Source: Seminavis robusta (lineage: Eukaryota > Bacillariophyta > Bacillariophyceae > Naviculales > Naviculaceae). Taken from it: DNA of 32,739 bases. The DNA lies in NCBI GenBank assembly GCA_903772945.1, contig CAICTM010001264.1, positions 1 through 32,739 of the forward strand, in the 5' to 3' direction. Made by a program: the position numbers and the translations under genes. Every line of letters begins with the position of its first letter. Position 1 is the stretch's first letter. The notes beneath the pieces are model-generated. The model had not been told where the DNA came from and ran no database searches. It saw only the letters and a list, made by a program, of their open reading frames with translations. Shown in pieces: positions 9,763-20,082 of the stretch.

Positions 9763-12700
9763 TCAGCACTCCACCTCATTTCTGAAGGATGACGTCTCTT
9801 TCTGTTTCAACTCAGTGTGATTGCCCCCCACTGAAGAAAGGGTATCATTGGATGGGCAACTACTAACACAGGTTTCACTCTCTTTGCCTTCTTCCTCTAG
9901 TTCACGGTTGCCCTCATGAAAACTCTTGGTGCCGTCATTTTCTCTCTGGGTCTTGGATTTCACCGCTGAAGTGCTAGCTGATGGATGTGTGGCAGGTGGC
10001 TTGGAGGGTGGAATGCTTGCCATGTACCTTGTTTGTGCACCTTGCCCTTGAAGAAGATTACGCATAGACTTGAGCGGTGGCGGCTCATCTGACGGCAGTA
10101 GATGGCCACTGTCATTGAGTTTCCTCAACAGTTCTTGCACAACCTCTTGTCCTCTACGTTCCCACTCATTGCGATTGTTTGTGGCATACTGCAAGTACTC
10201 CTCCGAAGACACACCAAACACACCACATTCCTTGAGCTTTTTCGCCAGAGGAATGATGTAGAAATCAAAAAAGCCGAGCTCACCCTGGTACCAGCAGTCC
10301 ACTGGGTTCTTCTCTCCCCTCCCTTCTGCATAAGCAATGTAGAGCTCTTCAAAGAGGCGAGAATTCCACTTGCGGTAAATGTGCCAATGCTGCATTGTAT
10401 GAGACACTGCACGAGAAACAATCACAGCAGGTGGCAGATAGATGAGGTGCGTGGCATGATTGGCATGGTTGCACAAGGTGACATGCTGCCTTCTCTCTCC
10501 TAGAGAAACTTACCATCCGAAGCTTGCATCAAGTGTTCAATCACAATGGTGGCTTTCCTGTTGGTTTGGTCACGGATGCTTTCTTCCTTTCTGTCCGAGA
10601 AGGCCTTGGCCCATCGCCTGTTTCTGAGTGCCTTCAGATCAGCATCCATAATATCAGTTGCCAACACAGAGTTCACAAGCAGTTCTCGGAAGTGATAGAA
10701 CTCTGCTTCAGTCTTGTAGATTGTACGGCGCAAGTCATGAAACTCTGGTTTCATCAAAAGCCCCCAGGCCAGATCCACTGAGTTCTATTATTGTGGAAAG
10801 TCAAAAGTACGTGACATGAGGGTTGTGCATGCAGCAGTTACATCCTCATCCTGTATACGAACCATAGCTGCAGTCTTACCTGTTCAGCGACACTCTTGCC
10901 CTGGTAGAGCTTGGCAACCTCCATCTGTTCTCTCACCATCTGTGAATTTGGAATCCCAGGATGATCTTGCGATAGAAGACAACGTGTACATCATCAGAGG
11001 CATTCTTATGGACCGCATGTGTGTGAATGAGCACGTACCAACATCATGGATCAAAGCTGAGAGCACAACTGCAAACTGTGTAAGAGAGTCTGAAGTGATC
11101 CCATAGGTGTGGTCATGAAGGCTATCCATATTCTCCCCAACCTTGTCCAAATCAGGTGCAATGATCCTTGAGAAGAGCTTCACCACTGTGGGAAGAGAGT
11201 AGTGCAACCAATGGTAAGCAGCCCAACTTCACTGCCAATCCATGCAATTTCATCCAGATGCTTGGCTTGCACTTACCACTCATTGTGACGTGTGAAGCAT
11301 GCTGAAAACGAAACAGAGAGCATAAAATAATTTGTTAGAGGGCAACCGACCATCTTCAAGGCTCTTGAGACAAAAAGGCACAGCACATCCATTGACTTGT
11401 CTGTGACGTACTTCAAAATTGTGGAATGCATTCTTGTGGTAGTTTGATGCAATGATCAGGATGTACTGCCGGAGTTGCTCTACAATTCCAAAGCTAAATC
11501 TAACCATCTTGGGTTCATGGGAGGTGAGCTCTGTTTTGTATTCTGGAAGCACAATGATCTCTCGCACTTCATTGAGAACCATGTCAGTCTTGCAGAGGTA
11601 CTGTTCCTCCAGTTGCGATAGTCTCTCACAAGGATCCAGAGCAACATCCGTAGACAGCCTTCTCGCCTCAATTTCCTGAAGCATCTTTATCAGAATATCA
11701 ACATTCCAGTCAACCAGGCGCAAAGTCTTCTCATTGAGCTTCGCCTTTGGGTCAACATGACCTTGTTGGCACCGGCTCGCATGCATGGAGGAAGGAAGCA
11801 AACTCTCCAGCATGGCACCTGCACTTGTCTCATCGCTGTTTGTAGACGTGGATGCTTTTGATGCGGTGTCCTTGCTCCTTGCTTGTAACCAGAAAGTTTG
11901 CATTTGGCCTTTGCCTAGAGTGAATGCAGGACCAGATAGTGAGAAGAATGACAATGCGCCAGCAATGCCAATCCCTGATTCATGGAAGGCAATCTTACCT
12001 TTGACATCCACGAGGTCTTCTCGTGGAACAACCCAATGGCCCATGTCTCCTTTGAAAAGGAGGTCAGCGGTCTCTTGAGAAACTTGAATCATGTTTCGAC
12101 TGCCCGTTGATTCCATGCGGCTAGCAGTATTCATTGTGTCCCCTGGGTACAGAAGCAGCAGTGATGAGTGAACTACAAATTTGCCAGCACTCAACTGACT
12201 CCCATTCAACCTACCAAATAGTTGGAACCGAGCTCTTTCCCCTCTACCAGAGGGACGAAATGTATCAGTAGCAATGGGATGAGTCTAACATACAGCTCTA
12301 TCTCTGCAAAGAACCCCAGTCAAAGGTGCCTACCTGAGGACTCCAGCCTATTGATTCATCAAAGATATGGTAACAAGAGAGTCAGGAAAGCCAGTTCGAT
12401 TGGACGACGCCAGTTTTAAGACAGTCGACTTCTTACGGTTACAGGACCACTGTGGATTCCCACTCGCATTCCAAGGTCTCCTGTATCTGGACCCAACTCG
12501 GTCTCAAGCTGATTCAACAACGATCCCAGCCTGGAGAGGCATTCATGAGCGAATCGGGAAATCGCAACTGCATGATCAGGTCTGGGATCTGGCAATCCAG
12601 TACAAGCCTGTCACAGAAATGATCCTGTTAGAGACATTGGGAGAGAAGGGTATGTTGGAGTGTGAGTCAAGCATCGGTTTGGCTACGTACGACATAGCAA

Positions 12701-15110
12701 TCGCCCACAGTCTCCACTTTGAAAATTCTTCTTCGGTTTGCCACCCGGTCAAATTCATGGTAGATGGTCTGGAGAAGAACGATTGGTAAGTCGTTGCAAG
12801 CAGAGAAATTCAGGCAAGCGGTGATACCCTGCGGAGAGAGGGAGCTAGGCTGGCCTACCTCTAACAGCTTGAAGACTTGCGAAGGCTCGCGCGTACTTGA
12901 CCACGCCGTGAAACCTGCAGCATCATTGATAGAGATCGATGCAATGAGAAGGTTCCATTGTTGTTTCCACGGCACCGGCTGACGCTGAAACTTACCTACG
13001 ATGTCACCTGATTCGGGCATGTACGAAGCCAGATTATGTCCAGTGAGTCGGAGTGTCGCTCGGAATGAGCATAAGATATTCTACCACGTGACTGCTTTAA
13101 CGTACCGAAGAGGATGGAGGTTTCCTAAAGCAGGGCGTGAAGCAGGACGCGATCGATTGGCAATACTGAGTCTACGACGAGCACAGGAAGGACCTGCCTT
13201 TTGGCGCGGCAATGTACGTACCGGGAAGAAATCGGCGATGGGTTTGGTGTCGAAAACGACTGAGTCATCGTCGGCGGCCGACTCCGATCCAAGGAAGGAT
13301 TTGAGCATGTCTTTGCCGCTGAAGCTACGTCGTCGGGACCGGGAGTCATCTCTCATTGCTTCCTTCATGAGCTTGGATTGGATGTTCTTGGGAAAGAGGG
13401 AAGAGACAATGGCGGCGGTTCGTGTTGCGGCCCACATGACCTTGTCTTGCCGTCGCTGAACAAAGTAGTCGTAGAGGACAAAAGTCAAGACGGTTAGTCC
13501 GAACACGGCCAGAACAACTAGTGTGTAGACGACAGGATCGTCACTTTCATATTCCTTCTTGAGCTCATCCGTTGGATGCACGACGAGGCGGTAGTAGCAA
13601 TGGAGGATACTATTGCCGGCGAAAGACTCGCCGTCGAACCGTGCAAACTCGGCGAATTCCGCAGCTTGCGTCAAGTGTGCAAAGTCGGGGTTGGGTGAAA
13701 AGTCCTTGTCGTCGACGAGTGTGGCATCGGGTCCATCTAGCTTGTAGTAAAAGGAAGATCCGCAGCTGTCTTGGACTTCGACAATGTAGTTGTTGGTTCC
13801 TGGAGGCAGAATGTTGAGAAAGTAGGTGAACCATGGCACGACGGCAAAGATGAACCCGACGACTTCGCTGTCCCAGGCAAAGTCTCGGTAAACCGGTTCG
13901 ACGGCATAACTACGTGGATCGCGATCCGTGAGAGCGTTGCTGTCGAGAGTTTGAATGCTCTCGGAGATGAATGTCCGGTCGACCACTTCACTGAGCAACG
14001 TATGTCGGACCTGATGGCATTCCTCGATCATGCGTTGAAAGCTGGGATGGGAGTAGAGATCCAAGTTGACAATCTTGGCATCGGTTGGGACCGGTGCAAC
14101 TTGCCAAATAGGGACATGCAGCTGTGCGGAGAGGTGTTCTTCGAGTCCCGCAGCGGCGCCACCGTGTGGATAGACCCGAGCAGGGATTAATCCAGGGTCC
14201 AGCTTTCCCAACCCTCGCAACTCGAGGTCTTGTTCGATCCATCCTTGATGATCCCAGGCATACCTTTCGTAGCCTTGAAGGTTGGCTTTGGTGACCATGG
14301 GACTAAAGATGTAGAGCTCGGCTCCAGCAACCTTTTCAAAGGACTCGGTCGTTCGAATGGTAAAGTGAGGTAGCGTCACGTTGGGCCATGCGGCACCCTT
14401 GTCGATCGAGTAGGAAGTGAAAGTGTTGCTGATTCCCTGGTACTTGCCCAGAAAGTCCTTGGCATTGGAATCAGCAGATGTCAGGATCTCTTTTGCAAAG
14501 TCTCTGAACTACAGGGTGTCGTGTTCAGCGAAGAAGAGCATCAGGCAATGTACAGCCAAGCATCAGGCCATGAGCGTCCAAGCAGTACATCCAGTCAAGT
14601 CAAGGAGAGCAAACGAAGAAACTGTCAGAATCGACGGGTTCGGATCCTCCAGATCAAGATGGATTGAAATTACTGGTTGTGCCCGTGGTCTAGCTAGGAG
14701 TTGCGATGGCTTACCTTGCTTTCAAAGGTTTTGTTCTCTTCGTGGCTGATCAAAAAGTAGACCGCCACTGCAAAACCTCCGGTGACCAGTGTCAGCACTA
14801 GATAGACCAAGCGCTTGGATCGCTTGACCGCCAGATTGTCACTGTTTCCCAGAGGACCCGAGAGTTCTTGACTGGATCCTTCAGCTGAATCCTTCTTGGT
14901 GGATGAAAACTCTTTGTCGTCAACTTCAATGGAATCATCATGCTCTACGTAGGAATCATCAGGATTCGACATGTTGTCGACTTCTTCGTCGTGAAAACTC
15001 TCCAAGAAAGCGGATGCGTCTACGGTCCCTTGCGTCGTGGTACTCCGTCGGAAACTTTGAAGACGATCTCGACTACTATTGCTGCTACGACCTGTGGTGC
15101 TACTTCTCAT
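9763..15110 (-). CDS. Receptor-type nucleotide cyclase fused to 3',5'-cyclic phosphodiesterase
   Basis: I model 15 exons: 15110-14715, 14508-13222, 13124-13106, 13007-12996, 12914-12859, 12768-12691, 12607-12437, 12347-12334, 12243-12215, 12142-11412, 11301-11277, 11185-11039, 10965-10880, 10784-10514 and 10406-9763. All junctions keep frame and give about 1321 residues. Order of parts: cytoplasmic N-terminus, TM1 (about 100-121), extracellular CHASE-like region (YPHGGAAAG), TM2 (458-481), class III cyclase, PDE. Cyclase metal Asp569 (FGDIVGFTAW) and Asp613 (KVETVGDCYV), and Asn692/Arg696 (NTASRME), are intact. Glu609 is the guanylate-type base-selecting residue. The PDE has FHNFEHASHV and HDVDHPGIPN (986-995). 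It should make cyclic nucleotide, probably cGMP, in response to an external cue and degrade it in the same chain. An alternative in-frame ATG is at 15203. Confidence 0.9.
11277..11301 (-). other. 25-nt micro-exon of the phosphodiesterase domain
   Basis: This exon lies between TTTCAG and GTAAGT and encodes HASHVTMS plus one base. Joined to ...FHNFE before and VKLFSRIIAPD after, it restores the first catalytic His motif of the class I phosphodiesterase. Confidence 0.88.
12334..12347 (-). other. 14-nt micro-exon of the cyclase domain
   Basis: GCTGGAGTCCTCAG lies between TAG and GTAGG and encodes Ala-Gly-Val-Leu plus two bases of Arg. With the 29-nt exon 12243-12215 it rebuilds GPVT-AGVLRGERARFQLFG-DTMN, which matches the family's conserved block in length and sequence. 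Confidence 0.85.
12996..13007 (-). other. 12-nt micro-exon carrying the cyclase metal-binding Asp
   Basis: GTGACATCGTAG is flanked by CAG upstream and GTAAGT downstream. It supplies two bases of Gly568, then Asp-Ile-Val, then the first base of Gly572. With the 19-nt exon before it (13124-13106, flanked by TTTAG and GTACGT) it restores FFP-ETSILF-GDIV-GFTAW, the canonical class III cyclase start. Skipping either exon breaks the motif. Confidence 0.85.
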
Positions 15111-16289
15111 TGCCAGTGTTGGCGGTGGAGACAAGAGTTTAGTAAACGTTGGCACAAGACTTGATGTCAGCAAGCGCGAAGTGACCGCGGAAGGATGCAC
15201 CAAAACCGTTGCTAACTCTACCTTCTTTGCTTTGGTTCAGAGACCAAATTCTTTTGTGTCAACATAATTCAACAGCCAACGGTTTGGGAATGAATGGTCT
15301 GGGGAGAAGCAACTGAAAACATATTGGACTCTTGCAGGAGTGTTCTCTAGCTCGACAACAGATCCCAAGATGCTTGTCACTTATCCTACGACCGGTATGC
15401 AGATAGGCGTCAATCATTCAGTTTCTCAAAGAAGATTCGTCAACGATAGCCAAACATACGGCGGCTTCGACAAACGTCGGTCCCAGACATGAGGAGCTGA
15501 GATCAGTGAGGACGATGAATTTGTGAGATTCGATTCGAGTTCCAGTATGCTCTCTAAATGCTAAAAAGTCTTGCCGGAAGAAAGTTACCGTGTGACACAA
15601 CTTCATTTCTTCGTTTTCTGATTATTCCTCCTCTAAATTTTAGATACTACAGTCGTACTGAGAGAAGTGCTTCAGGCCCTACAGTCGTACTGGTAACGTA
15701 CGGTATCTGTACTGTAAAGCTACGGTGAGGTGCGAGCGCTACCGCAGTGGTACTGCAAGCTTCGTGGAGGTACCAGTACTGGTACGGTACGGTACGTACT
15801 GGTACCGGTACCATATACTATAATAGTATTGTAATCTTCTGTCGGCATATCGCTCGCCTCCCTCAGCAAGCCCTAGCTAGTGTGACCCTGCCCTCCGCCA
15901 GAGGATCCAAAGGAGAAAACAACTCTATCTACCTATGACCTGGTTGACAGCAGAAATCTATAGCTACGGCATGCCCTTCCACCCGCTATGATGGACTATC
16001 ACGCGAGAGAGGAGAGGTTGGAGGAGCTGTTGGAGGTCCGGAGCCTTGAGCCTTGTAGTGGTTTCACATCAGAATGTCTTAATTCCAAGGCTTATTTGCA
16101 ACGTAATCTTCATTTTACGAGGATTTGAACACCTGACGCATAAGTACAAAGAATGACCTCGAAGATTCATTTAGATTCAGAAAAGAAGTTGTGGAAGAAT
16201 CTTTCTTCTCATAAGAGTGCACTTCTTTGCACGCCACTTTTCTCGCTTCGTCCGTGCCGTTGCATCCGTGGGCACCCGAGAAGATAACC
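15111..16289. other. Intergenic region between divergent genes
   Basis: About 1.2 kb separate the 5' ends of the cyclase-phosphodiesterase gene (-) and the PstS-like gene (+), so it should contain both promoters. The part to 15203 could be coding if the upstream ATG is used. It has a TCCTCCTCTAAATTTTAG stretch near 15625, related to the CTCTAAAACCCC motif elsewhere, and a GTAC-rich palindromic patch at 15771-15812. I cannot pinpoint a TATA box or initiator. No other gene is supported. Confidence 0.5.
15771..15812. repeat. GTAC-rich palindromic tract
   Basis: The tract is built from repeated GTAC and GGTAC units (for example CAGTACTGGTACGGTACGG, then GTACTGGTACCGGTACC). It is largely self-complementary and preceded by scattered CAGTCGTACTG units from 15651. 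Function is unknown. Confidence 0.75.
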
Positions 16290-18733
16290 ATGAAGATCTC
16301 TTCTGCTACCAGTACAACCTTACTAGTACTGCTATTCTTTCTCTTGGCGGTATCAGTGGCCGAAGCACAGCAGGAAGCCTGCGAGAGCCTGATTTCTGGA
16401 TCCATCTCGGTGGCGGGTGCCTCCGCCGTCGAACGGTTGGCCACAGCGTGGGTGGATGCCTACACCGAGACCTGTGGGGATGTGATAGATCCACCCAATG
16501 TGGTGATTGAAGCTGGTGGGAGCTCCGATGGTGCTTCTCGTGCGTGTGGTACCTCCCTCTCGAGTGACCCCATCGATATTGGTGGCATGACGCGTCCCTT
16601 GACCAGTGGTGAAGCCACTACCGAAAATGGATTTGAGTTTGACTGTGCCCGATCGACACGCCGATTGCTACAAGTCGAAGTGGCCTCGGAAGGCATCGCC
16701 GCTGCCACTAGTATTGAAGGAAGTGCTGCTACTTGTATCAAGATCTTGGATGGTTTGACACTGGATCAACTCCGTTGGATCTTTTCCTCTTACACGGATC
16801 AACAATTGATGGAATCTGGATGGGATGCCAACAGTGTCCCCTACTCGGACAATGATCCCAACACACACTTGTGGAGTGAAATCAACAATCTGTGTCCAGA
16901 AGAAGAAATCAAAATTGCTTTTCCCGAAAAGGGAGCACTTCTCTTCAAGGAACTCATCTTTCGCGGGGTCGATGAAGCCTTTGCCATTCATCGTGACAAT
17001 GCTACGTTGATCAGTGCGCAATCCAACCAAGATTTGCGCGACTATATTCTGGAAAATGATAGCGCCATTACTTACTTTGAATTGGCCCATGTCATTGCCG
17101 AAGTTGATCAAGAATTGGTCAGCCTCGTCCCCATTCAAGAAGATGGACATGCCATCAAGCCAGGTGCTGCATCCTTTGATTCTGGTACTTATCCATTGGC
17201 ACGTCGCATCTACATGAATTTGTTTCATGATGATGCTTCTCTGGAAGCTACCCGGGCGTTGATGGAGTTTGGGTTTTCCAGCCACGGCGATCAAGCAACC
17301 AAATCGGTGGGATTTTGGCCCATTGACCGGTGGGAAAAGGTGCTGATGGCCACTCGGATCCAGAGTCGTTCTGGGATACCCATTGGTGAAATTGAGGACT
17401 ACTGCAATGAGGGAGTCGAAGAAGAGACCATTACCATTGCCGGTTCCTCCACAGTCTTCCCCGTGGCACAAATATGGTCTGAGATATACAGAATTGGATG
17501 TCCCCAGGTGTCATTCGTCGTGGATGGAGGAGGCAGCAGCGTTGGCGCAGGACGTGTCTGTGGAAACCCCGAGCACGGTACTCCGGTGGACATTGGTGAG
17601 TTGAGTCCAAGCAAGTAGGAAGAGAGCACCCCACGCATCAGATTTGTCAATCGCTGACGCTTTCTCTCCATATTTCGGCAAATGAATCAACCAACAACGC
17701 CTTCACTGTTTCCTTGGCCACCTTAGGCGACATGTCGAGACAATGGAAAGATAAAGAGGCAGAGGTTGTCAATGGGCACCTCTACAACTGCAAAGAACCC
17801 GGTGGCACATCTAGATCAGTCATACAAGTCGATGTGGCCATTGATGGGCTGACGGTGGCAGTCAAGGAAGGAGGTACAGCCTGGAAGTGCATTCAAACCC
17901 TTGGAGCACTGACCGTGGACCAACTACGATGGATTTATTCCGACTACAACGATGCCCAGTTAGAAGAAACCGGATGGGACCCCAGCTCCCTCAAGAACAG
18001 TGATCGCAACTCTCAAACTCACCTGTGGAGTGAGCTGGACGAGCGCTGCCCCAGAGTCGAGATCCGCATTGCAGGTGCCGATGACCTGAGTGGAACCTAC
18101 GAATACTTCTTGGAGACAGTGCTCGTGGATCATGACAATGGCGAGACCTTTGATCTGAACCGTCCAGGATTTGGCTATGAGAATAGTGCCGTAGATGAAG
18201 ATCTCGTGGCCTACGTGCAGCAGTTTGCCGAGTCCATTAGCTACTTTGGATACTCGTACTACTTTGCAAACCGGGATGCTGTCTCGGCTGTGGCCATTAC
18301 CAATATCCAAGGGGAAGCCGTCTTTCCAGACCCAACTTCTATTGGAGATGGAACTTACAATCCACTCGCTCGTCGCATCTACATGAATCTCTTCAACAAT
18401 GGGGAACGCTTAGCTCACACGGCTCCCTTTGTGACGTTCGGTCTCAGAACGCCCAGCCTGGTGGAAGCCACCGGGTATGTCGCTCTTCCTTCAAGAGACG
18501 CGGAGAATATGATTGATCGTATGGATAGTCCAGGATCGTTGGAGAGCACCAGTGATGGCGCCCCGAATGCCAAAGACGGATGCATCTTCACGGTGCTGGT
18601 GCCGGTACGTGTTGATCGGCGGTGGACGGCAACTAAATGATTTGCACCGTCTAGTCGGCTGACAAATGCTTCATTTCTCTGACTGACCCACCAGTGGATT
18701 TGTGTCTGGTTGATTGCCAGAGATCATCAATAG
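16290..18733 (+). CDS. Secreted protein with two PstS-like phosphate-binding domains
   Basis: Exons are 16290-17595, 17727-18604 and probably 18695-18733, giving 740 residues. Introns are GTGAGT/TAG (131 nt, phase 1) and GTACGT/CAG (90 nt, phase 0). The ATG at 16290 opens a clear signal peptide (TTLLVLLFFLLAVSVAEA). Domain 1 (about 35-350) has VAGASAVERLATAW, GGSSDGA and DIGGMTRPL. Domain 2 (about 390-690) has IAGSSTVFPVAQIW, GGGSSVGAG, DIGDMSR, DLSGTYEYF and PLARRIYMNLF. These match the ligand-binding motifs of bacterial PstS periplasmic phosphate-binding proteins. In domain 1 the SGT loop is replaced by KGA (FPEKGALLF), so it may not bind phosphate. The short last exon gives a hydrophobic end (FTVLVPWICVWLIA), a possible anchor. 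Without it the protein ends at 18640. A role in phosphate capture at the cell surface is inference. Confidence 0.85.
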
Positions 18734-18780
18734 TGGCAACAAGCGGTCTACTGTTTGTGGCTGAGTCATTGTCTGCGTGG

Positions 18781-19296
18781 GGATGAGGTTATGCCCCCTT
18801 CTCTCCTTGACACTTACCATGAGAGGTTTGCATCAAGTGCTGATTACAAGAGCAGCTTTCCTATTGGTTTGGTCATGAATACTTTCTTCCTTTCTGTCCG
18901 AGAAAGCCTTGTCCCATCGCCTGTTTACAATTGCCTTCGGATCAGCATCCATAATATCAGTTGAGTTGACAAGCAGTTCTCATCTTAAGCGATATAACAC
19001 AAAAGGTGCCTACCTGAGGATTTGCTCCAGCCTGCCTTAGGTTCCATCTATGCAAGAAACGACCGAGTCATCGTCTTTGGGAACGGGAGTTATCTCTCAT
19101 TGCTTCCTTCATGAGCTTGGATTGAATGTTCTTGAGAAAGAGGAGGGAAAAGACAGTTGCGGCCCACATAATCTTGTCTTGCCATCGCTGAACAAAGTAG
19201 TCGAGGACAAAGGTGAAGACGCTTTTTCAGAACATAGGCTTGCAGTCAGCTTTCATATTCCTTCTTTGAGTTCATCCGTGGAATACACGACGATCA
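18781..19296 (-). pseudogene. Decayed, internally deleted copy of the cyclase-phosphodiesterase gene
   Basis: Three blocks match the intact gene in the same order and strand. Block 18781-18985 resembles 10441-10700 (PDE exon 14 and flanking intron). Block 18998-19045 resembles 12325-12356 (the 14-nt micro-exon region). Block 19058-19296 resembles 13254-13585 with gaps (second TM and juxtamembrane part). Shared strings include GGTTTGGTCA, CTTTCTGTCCGAGAA, ATCTCTCATTGCTTCC and CGCTGAACAAAGTAGTCG. Intron sequence is retained, so it arose by DNA duplication, not by retroposition. Most of the cyclase and PDE core is missing, so it cannot be functional. Confidence 0.88.
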
Positions 19297-19939
19297 TGAA
19301 ACCGAACCGAGCTGACTGCGGATCGTTGTGCCTGATCGGATACGTTAGGGAGCGAGGGGGGCGAGGCTAGCTACCAGGCAGGGTACCTGTTGCGGGGTGG
19401 TGGGTTACTGGGAGAGCAAAGAGGAGTAGGTATGCATGCGTGGCTCCCGTGTCCCCGCAGGCACAATGAGCTACAGCCGTTCTCTCTGGGATGCTGATGA
19501 TGCACTTGCACTCTTCCGCTAATCTTGCCTCCCTTCCCCCCTCTCGACTCCCCTCTACCAGGTACCTCCTCCATTTCCTCATGGCACCCCCCTTCCCACC
19601 CCCCCTGTTTTGCCCTGCTCCCGTCCTCTTTGTTCTCCCAGTACGACCCACCACCGCAGCCACTGCTCTGCCTAGCTTAGCCCCCCTCGCTCCTTTAAAA
19701 CATATCTACTATTATCTTAGTATTTATTTTTCATTTGTACGTACCTCCAGCATCATTGTGCAATAATAATGATGTAGCAATTTATTTAAAAACAATATTA
19801 GGGGGGGTTTAGAGTACTATAATAGTAGGGAATATATCTATGGAAGTTAATTTTTTAAAAGCAATTATGCTCCCTTCCACGCCAATCGTATCGCTTCGCT
19901 GGCCTTGTGCTGCCATGGAGCAAAAGTGGCAGCGTGGTA

Positions 19940-19952
19940 CTAGCTAGCTAGC
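19940..19952. repeat. CTAGCTAGCTAGC palindromic motif
   Basis: A 13-nt run of overlapping CTAG/TAGC units lies upstream of the Rpt5 gene. It is identical to the motif at 24166-24178. Confidence 0.85.
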
Positions 19953-20082
19953 AGCGTCTAATGGCTAATACACGTGATGAAGATTCCGACCACTCTCCAA
20001 CCAAAAAACACAACTCAACTATAGTTTGGTCCATCACAGCTGCTGTATTGATTACACGAGAGAATTACTAGTTCTCTCCACC

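Larger units (their letters stand above)
18734..20082. other. Region of gene remnants and low-complexity DNA before Rpt5
   Basis: Up to about 19300 it holds the decayed cyclase-phosphodiesterase copy. From about 19440 to 19700 it is C-rich and resembles 1310-1545 (CACAATGAGC, a GCCGTTC-like block, then long pyrimidine runs ending in TTTAAA). An AT-rich block (19700-19860) follows, containing the inverted form of the CTCTAAACCCC motif (19798-19835). A CTAGCTAGCTAGC cluster lies at 19940-19952, about 130 nt before the Rpt5 start. Confidence 0.55.

Noticed and set aside
12608..12690. Suspected 10-nt frameshift after GDCYV in the cyclase
   Set aside because: Choosing the acceptor at 12608 gives ACTGLPDPRPDHAV in frame, so no lesion is needed.
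13081..13221. Read-through continuation of cyclase exon 2 to a stop at 13081
   Set aside because: The residues after IADFFP have no similarity to cyclases. Splicing at GTACGT (13221) to the 19-nt exon restores the conserved sequence.
18781..19296. Retroposed (processed) origin of the cyclase-PDE remnant
   Set aside because: Intron-derived sequence, including splice-site surroundings, is retained in the copy, so it was duplicated as DNA.
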